DNA of 64,000 nt, from the NCBI GenBank assembly GCA_040756375.1, contig JBFLZC010000007.1:130410-194409 (forward strand). The letters run 5' to 3'. The position numbers and the translations under genes were made by a program. Shown piece by piece: positions 59,452-64,000 of this stretch; the stretch's first letter is position 1, and every line of letters starts with the position of its first letter. The DNA is from VGSG01 sp040756375. Its GTDB lineage: Bacteria > Desulfobacterota > Desulfomonilia > Desulfomonilales > Desulfomonilaceae. The notes below the pieces were generated by a model. It saw only the letters and a program-made list of their open reading frames with translations, was not told the origin of the DNA and made no database searches.

Positions 59452-60485
59452 GGCAGATCCTTTCACTGCTGGCACTTTCTTTGGTTTGCATAATGTTTGC
59501 CGGGTGTGTTCCGCGGACCACCGGCGAAACAGAAGTTGGAGTGAGGACGGTTAAGTTCGGTATATTCGTCGACAAAGGCGTTGAAAACAAGGTGTACGCG
59601 CCGGGCTCTACCTACTTTTTCTTGCCCTTCATCAATGACTGGCACACCTTCGACACCAAACTCCAAAACTTGGAAATGACCTTCGACCCGAAACGAGGAG
59701 ATCGGAAAGCCCGTGATGACCTGCTCTTCAAAACCATTGACGGCAACGACATCGGCCTGGACGTAATCATCGCTTACAGGATCGATCCGGCCAAGGCGCC
59801 GCACATCCTCCAATACGTGGCCAACGACGACAAGACACTCCGGGAAAAGATCGTTAGGACGGTGACACGGAGCAAACCCAGAGACATCTTCGGAGAACTC
59901 AAGACGGAAGGGTTCTACGTTGCGGACAAACGGGAAGCCAAAGCGCAAATAGTCAAAGACGAGCTGCAACAAATTCTCGGGCCTATGGGCATCATTGTGG
60001 AGCGAGTTCTGACCAAAGATTACCGCTTCAATCCCGACTACCAGAAAGCGATCGAGGATAAGAAGGTCGCTGACCAGCGGGTCGAAAAGAACCGATCGGC
60101 CCAACATGCCGCGTTGGAAGAATACAAACGAAAACTTGAAGAAGCCAAAGGCGAAGTAAACAAGCTCGTCGCAAACGTCGATGGCGAATATCGAAGAGCC
60201 AAGATAGAAGCGGACGCGTACTTTGAAAAACAATCGCTCTTGGCTCAAGCGATCCGAGCTGAAGGAATCGCGGAAGCCACGGGAATCCGCCAGATGAACA
60301 AAGCCCTTACCGGATCCGGCGGAGAGGCGCTGGTAAAGCTCCGGATCGCAGAAGCTCTTCAGGGTAAGAAAATTATGTTGTTACCAATGTCGGAAGGAGG
60401 CATGAACCTCAAGACAACCGACGTCAACAAACTTATCGAGATCATTGGAGTAAAGTCCTTGCCTTCGGTGGGAGACAAAAAGTAA
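59448..60485 (+). CDS. SPFH/Band 7 lipoprotein
   Basis: A 345-residue SPFH protein whose membrane anchor is a lipoprotein signal (MFAGC, Cys20) rather than a transmembrane helix. It therefore should sit in the periplasm, on the inner or outer membrane. The SPFH domain (about 30-195; GVRTVKFGIFVDKGVENK, DVIIAYRIDPAKAP) is followed by a coiled coil (EEYKRKLEEAKGEVNKLV) like that of its partner. ATG overlaps the upstream stop (ATGA), so the two are made together and may co-assemble across compartments. Confidence 0.87.
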   Translation: MRQILSLLALSLVCIMFAGCVPRTTGETEVGVRTVKFGIFVDKGVENKVYAPGSTYFFLPFINDWHTFDTKLQNLEMTFDPKRGDRKARDDLLFKTIDGNDIGLDVIIAYRIDPAKAPHILQYVANDDKTLREKIVRTVTRSKPRDIFGELKTEGFYVADKREAKAQIVKDELQQILGPMGIIVERVLTKDYRFNPDYQKAIEDKKVADQRVEKNRSAQHAALEEYKRKLEEAKGEVNKLVANVDGEYRRAKIEADAYFEKQSLLAQAIRAEGIAEATGIRQMNKALTGSGGEALVKLRIAEALQGKKIMLLPMSEGGMNLKTTDVNKLIEIIGVKSLPSVGDKK

Positions 60486-60599
60486 AGTTAGCCTGAAACG
60501 TCAACCTATCAAGCACTATGGGGCCGGGAATCGGATTCAGAAGTGGCGTTGGCACGCCTGGGTAATGAACCTATAGCGTCCGCCAAAAATGAAGGCCTA

Positions 60600-60721
60600 T
60601 TGACCATCCGTCACCCCGGCGAAAGCCGGGGTCCAGAACATATTGAAAAGACTGGATTCCGGCTTCCGCCGGAATGACGGAAATACTGTGCCGCCAATCG
60701 AACAACATTTTTGGCAACGGA
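60600..60721. repeat. GTCACCCCGGCG / GGATTCCGGC hairpin repeat, copy 2
   Basis: Two adjacent hairpins: CACCCCGGCGAAAGCCGGGGTC (60609-60630) and GGATTCCGGC...GCCGGAATGACGG (60652-60681). The part 60648-60721 aligns with 10451-10521. It fills most of the gap 60486-60807; no gene is seen there. Confidence 0.7.
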
Positions 60722-60807
60722 TATATGTGGGCCTCCCATCGACGGGAGACACAAATAGGATAAGGCGTCACGTAAGCTGGCTAGCAGGAACGTTGAGGAA
60801 CATTGCG

Positions 60808-61872
60808 GTGAAACAACACAATATCCTGGCATCCTTAATTGCGGTCATAGTCTCCGCAACGACCTTGATTTTACCGGCAACGTTGTTTGCCAACGATTCC
60901 ACTGCCCGCTTGGGTGCGGGCGGCATTGAGTTCCTACAGAACGAGCATATACGGATGATCGAGGAAGTCTTGGAAATATCTGCTGACAATGTGCGCGTGA
61001 AATATCGGTTCTTGAACGAATCTGATCAGGATATCCAAACGACCGTCGCTTTTCCTTTGCCCTTTTTTGATGGCCTTAGCCACGCTAACACTTCAATTGG
61101 CGATCCGAGGATCACAGCGAAGACTTTTACGGTCCTGGTGAATGGCGCGCCCGTTCCCACAAGTACTCTGTGGAAGGCTGTTACAGACGGCCGCGATATC
61201 ACGGATGAATTACGCAAATTAGGTTTCTCGGACAAGGAGATATTCTTTGACGTTCCCGGTGAAGAATGGAAAGCTTTGGAGCAGAAAATTGGCCGATTCG
61301 GATCAAAACTCTTCTATTGGTGGGGTATCGATCAAACGATCTATTGGCAAATGATCTTTCCTGCCAAGAAGGAAACGGTTGTAGAACATGAATATGTGCC
61401 TGCATCTGGACGCGGATACGCCATAGTTGGTGCAGGCGAATCCAAGAAAGATTTCCAAGAGTATTTGAACAAACTATGGGATTCTTTCACAGGAAAGGGA
61501 GAAGAGAGAAGGTACGAAGATTGCCTTGACGATATGACGAAACGCGGAATCGAAAATCGCGTAAAGCAAGCTGTGTTCAGAGGGGCAGAATCGGTATCAG
61601 TGGAATATACTACTGTTGAATATATTCTCGGTACCGGGCGCAATTGGAAAGGACCGATAAGGGAATTCACATTGAGGCTGGTAAAAGAAGACCCTGACGA
61701 GTTCGTATCAGTCTGTTTTCGCGGCAAGCCCAAGAAGATTGGTCCCAGAGTATATGAATTCCACCAGAAAGATTTCGTGCCACCCGACAAGCTTCTGGTG
61801 TATTTCTACATAGTCAACCCCTCAGGAGTGGTAGGGTCGTCTCGAGGTCGCTCGCTCAGTCGGGAAAGGTAG
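60808..61872 (+). CDS. Exported DUF4424-like protein
   Basis: A 354-residue exported protein with a signal peptide (residues 1 to about 29, ending ATLFA). The mature start NDSTARLGAGGIEFLQNEHI, then EEVLEISADNVRVKYRF and AFPLPFFD, match the DUF4424 family as I recall it; the function is unknown. Start choice: GTG at 60808 with GAGGA eight bases upstream. A longer frame begins inside the dispersed repeat and does not look like protein. The C-terminal part is beta-rich, ending in a basic tail. Confidence 0.8.
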   Translation: MKQHNILASLIAVIVSATTLILPATLFANDSTARLGAGGIEFLQNEHIRMIEEVLEISADNVRVKYRFLNESDQDIQTTVAFPLPFFDGLSHANTSIGDPRITAKTFTVLVNGAPVPTSTLWKAVTDGRDITDELRKLGFSDKEIFFDVPGEEWKALEQKIGRFGSKLFYWWGIDQTIYWQMIFPAKKETVVEHEYVPASGRGYAIVGAGESKKDFQEYLNKLWDSFTGKGEERRYEDCLDDMTKRGIENRVKQAVFRGAESVSVEYTTVEYILGTGRNWKGPIREFTLRLVKEDPDEFVSVCFRGKPKKIGPRVYEFHQKDFVPPDKLLVYFYIVNPSGVVGSSRGRSLSRER

Positions 61873-61960
61873 AATCTTTCCGTTATGTCTTCCCGATCCG
61901 ATAACAAGGTAAGGTAACGTGCCAGGAGAATGGTGTGAGACCGATTCACCATAAAAAACA

Positions 61961-62142
61961 TCACGTTGCCGACGGTTGTCGTCGCGTGGGCGTCGAGCCC
62001 GAAGCAATCCCCTCGTCATTCCCGTGAAAACGGGAATCCAGGAAGGGCGCATGGCCATGCGCCCCTACAGGACGGCTTCGTCGTTCCACTCCTCGCGACA
62101 ACACCTTGTGCCTCGTGTATTACGCCAATAATTGCGAACTGG
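61961..62142. repeat. 182-bp dispersed repeat, copy 2
   Basis: Same length and orientation as 19283-19464, with compensating changes in the CGCATGGCCATGCG palindrome. It lies in the gap 61873-62288 after the DUF4424-like gene. Confidence 0.9.
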
Positions 62143-62211
62143 CAAATCGAGTCCGCTATAGCTGGCGGTATCATACGGAAGGTATTCAAAAAGCGACTCT
62201 TGACATAGATT

Positions 62212-62250
62212 CGGCACGGACCTGTCAAAGCTCAGGTCCGTGCCGATTTT
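62212..62250 (+). terminator. Rho-independent terminator
   Basis: An exact 13-base stem, CGGCACGGACCTG (62212-62224) and CAGGTCCGTGCCG (62233-62245), has an eight-base loop and is followed by ATTTTGATT. It can end plus-strand transcription from the DUF4424-like gene, and it also lies just downstream of the small minus-strand gene. Confidence 0.8.
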
Positions 62251-62288
62251 GATTGAAATCATCTTCACTGATTCAGAGCGAATTGTTA

Positions 62289-62588
62289 TCAGTCCTCCAA
62301 TGAGTCAGCGGTTTGGTCGCGCTTGCGTTTCCGAACGCGGGTTCTCAGATCCAGGAGGCCGGAAAGAATTGTGGACGGAAACAACAAAAAATTTGTACAG
62401 GTATGGATGTAGCTGTAAAGGTAAACGCCTCGCGACACTTCGGCATACCTGCCCTTCGCTGCCACATAATATATTCCGTGCTCCATTTTCCCGTTGATCG
62501 CATCGCCGTGGATCACGGAATTGATTATTCCCCATACTCCAAAGTTGAGTACCGTCACCACGAAAAGTATGCGTGTAAATTTACTCAT
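62289..62588 (-). CDS. Small membrane protein, unknown function
   Basis: A 99-residue protein with two hydrophobic segments (about 6-25 and 65-85). The middle part GDAINGKMEHGIYYVAAKGRY and EVSRGVYLYSYIH has the look of a conserved small integral membrane protein seen in diverse proteobacteria, though no name is known to me. It ends in a basic tail. Start ATG at 62588; the ribosome-binding site is poor, and the ATG ten codons upstream falls in repeat-derived sequence. Followed by the terminator hairpin. Confidence 0.65.
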   Translation of the reverse strand: MSKFTRILFVVTVLNFGVWGIINSVIHGDAINGKMEHGIYYVAAKGRYAEVSRGVYLYSYIHTCTNFLLFPSTILSGLLDLRTRVRKRKRDQTADSLED

Positions 62589-62613
62589 GGCAGAGGGATC
62601 TCTGTAGGGGTAC

Positions 62614-62790
62614 AGCAAGTGTCAAGAATAATGTCCGATTGCCGCTCGGGCTTCGGTAGGTGCCGGCCTCCGTGCCGGCACATTTTTCTTAAACATATCA
62701 ACCAGCTTGGGCCGGCAGGGACGCCGGCCCCTACCGGTTTCCTTCAAGCGCGAGCTGTCCAAGAACCATGGATTTTGACAACCGGCATAG
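62614..62790 (-). repeat. About 178-bp dispersed repeat, copy 2 (inverted)
   Basis: Reverse complement aligns with 20770-20947 end to end. It is directly followed by 62790-62878, which resembles 281-370, so two repeat families abut here. Confidence 0.9.
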
Positions 62791-62889
62791 ACCCGCGGGT
62801 CTGCTCATTCTTCGGGCACACACGCGGGTGCGAGCCGTACCGATGCACGTTACCTCCTCGAAAGCGAAATAGCATCACTAGCTCTGCAA

Positions 62890-63732
62890 TCACGACAGCT
62901 TGATTGCGACCGCTCCCGCGCAAATTGCAAGAATCGACAGAAACCTCCAGCGGCTAATCTGTTCGGAAAGAAACAACGCGGCAATAACCAATGCGAAGAG
63001 AACCGAGGTCTCTCTGAGCGCAGCAACGAGGGCTATAGGGGCTCGAGTCATTGCCCAGAGCGCAATCCCGTACGAGCCCAGAATACATGCGCCGCCTATC
63101 AAGCCTCTGACCACATGCTGTTGTGCATACTTGCTGGTTGGTCCACGCCACTGTATGAGCAGCGTAACAAAGATGGGAACAATAGGCAAAAAGAAGGCCC
63201 ATCCAATGTAGCTGGCCGCGTTGCCGGACAACCGAACTCCCACGCCATCAACAAGGGTATAAATGACAATCACAGCCGCATTCGAAAGAGCGAATAGAAA
63301 AGAGCGAGGATTCAAGGAGCCCAGACGCCACGCGTCCAGTGACAGAATTATGACGCCGCCTGAAATGAGAAAGACGCCAAACCACCCGATTAATGAAGGC
63401 GATTCTTGCAACAAGTAAGCCGCGAGAATTGCCGAGAAGGCCGGGGCAGTTCCCCGCATGATTGGATACGCAAAGCTGAGTTCAGCGTAGCGGTACGTAA
63501 GCACAACCAGGGCGAAATACGCGACGTGAATGAGAATCGACGCTATCAGATACGGCCAGCTCGCTGTCGCGGGGAGGGGCACAAAGGGCAGGAAACATCC
63601 GGCCCAAAAACCCATTCCCAGCAGGGCAAGAATGGTATCCATGAATTTGTTTGGAGCGGACCGAACAAAAGCATTCCAAGTTGCATGGAGCGCTGCGCCA
63701 AACAAAATGGCCAGCATGATGTCAAGAGGCAA
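62890..63732 (-). CDS. EamA/DMT-family transporter
   Basis: A 280-residue membrane protein with ten predicted helices in two EamA halves (HATWNAFVRSAPNKFMDTILA; PIMRGTAPAFSAILAAYLL; VAALRETSVLFALVIAALFL). It resembles drug/metabolite or amino acid exporters; the substrate is unknown. Start: TTG at 63732 follows AGGGAGGG by four to five bases and gives the usual N-terminus. A GTG five codons earlier would contain the site, and ATG at 63717 is an alternative. Confidence 0.88.
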   Translation of the reverse strand: MPLDIMLAILFGAALHATWNAFVRSAPNKFMDTILALLGMGFWAGCFLPFVPLPATASWPYLIASILIHVAYFALVVLTYRYAELSFAYPIMRGTAPAFSAILAAYLLQESPSLIGWFGVFLISGGVIILSLDAWRLGSLNPRSFLFALSNAAVIVIYTLVDGVGVRLSGNAASYIGWAFFLPIVPIFVTLLIQWRGPTSKYAQQHVVRGLIGGACILGSYGIALWAMTRAPIALVAALRETSVLFALVIAALFLSEQISRWRFLSILAICAGAVAIKLS

Positions 63733-63876
63733 CGTCCCTCCCTTCACGGAAGCGACAAAGGCAAGACCGTGAATCGTTTCTCAGAAATTCTTGATTATGC
63801 GGGTAGCCAAAAAAGATGTCTGTTTCGCAGCGAGATGGAAATCCTAAGAAGACGGAGCCAGTGAGCCCTTGTTCGT

Positions 63877-64000
63877 ATAGGGGTAGGAACGACCGGTCTC
63901 CCGGTCGCTCCCCCCTCCGAACCGTACGTGCGGTTTTCCCGCATACGGCTCTCCAGTTGGTGGTTACCCTTTACGGGGCTGACTGGCCAGGGCGTGGGCT
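63877..64000 (-). ncRNA. Group II intron, 3' end (domains V and VI), continues beyond the window
   Basis: Read on the minus strand, 63951-63919 folds as domain V: it starts GAGCCGTATGCGGG, with the AGC catalytic triad, and closes ACCGCACGTACGGTTC. Domain VI follows (GCGACCGG/CCGGTCG stem), then CCTACCCCTAT with an A eight bases from the end, the expected branch-point place; the last intron base is 63877. The intron-encoded reverse transcriptase would lie to the right, outside the window. Confidence 0.85.

Noticed and set aside
1..64000. tRNA or rRNA genes
   Set aside because: No cloverleaf with a GGTTCGA-type T-loop at proper distance or rRNA block was recognised in the gaps; a tRNAscan/Infernal run would be decisive.

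Overview
The window looks like a chromosomal segment from a strictly anaerobic deltaproteobacterium (Desulfobacterota) of the Desulfomonile/Syntrophobacter kind. The reasons are moderately high G+C, an electron-bifurcation-era gene stock (FAD/Fe-S lactate-type dehydrogenase, HoxEFUYH NAD-linked hydrogenase, 4-hydroxybutyryl-CoA dehydratase, rhodanese-rubrerythrin fusion), several LIV-type transport and beta-oxidation genes, and many short GTAGGGGC-type hairpin repeats in the gaps. The genus is inference; no rRNA or tRNA gene was seen.

Layout. 0.6-2.3 kb: Tat-exported FAD oxidoreductase. 2.3-6.0 kb (minus): rpsO-pnp-M16 protease. 6.6-9.2 kb: GlcD/GlcF-type fusion dehydrogenase. 9.4-10.3 kb: secreted unknown. 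10.5-15.4 kb (minus): complete tolQ-tolR-tolA-tolB-pal-cpoB operon. 15.9-18.6 kb: large protein with a phospho-site-less receiver domain, an acidic linker and a tandem helical repeat. 18.8-26.4 kb: small exported and zinc-binding proteins, MBL hydrolase, rhodanese-rubrerythrin fusion, copZ-copA, chagasin-type inhibitor. 27.0-30.3 kb: porin, small exported protein, ankyrin protein. 30.4-35.3 kb: hoxEFUYH. 35.7-36.4 kb: crotonase.

36.8-54.3 kb (minus strand throughout) is a catabolic block: TetR, LIV-type importer (substrate-binding protein, LivH, LivM, LivG, LivF) with an acyl-CoA ligase inserted between permease and ATPase genes, then FadB-like multifunctional enzyme, thiolase, second TetR, nitronate-monooxygenase-like flavoprotein, MaoC-like hydratase, 4-hydroxybutyryl-CoA dehydratase and acyl-CoA dehydrogenase. 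The two TetR proteins are close paralogues, and each gene is preceded by the same operator, AATGA-NCGN-TCATT; a third copy lies before an orphan substrate-binding protein gene at 55.2 kb. The simplest reading is a TetR-controlled pathway that imports a carboxylic acid, activates it with CoA and oxidises it. The reducing equivalents could leave through the NAD-linked hydrogenase.

55.2-63.7 kb is accessory: orphan ABC_sub_bind protein, patatin phospholipase, hicAB toxin-antitoxin pair, a pair of overlapping SPFH genes (one inner-membrane, one lipoprotein), a DUF4424-type exported protein, a small membrane protein and an EamA transporter. The right edge cuts a group II intron on the minus strand (domains V and VI visible). 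Intergenic gaps carry at least five families of dispersed repeats. Three of these have two full copies within the window: 130 bp at about 95% identity, 182 bp in equal lengths, and about 178 bp in inverted orientation.
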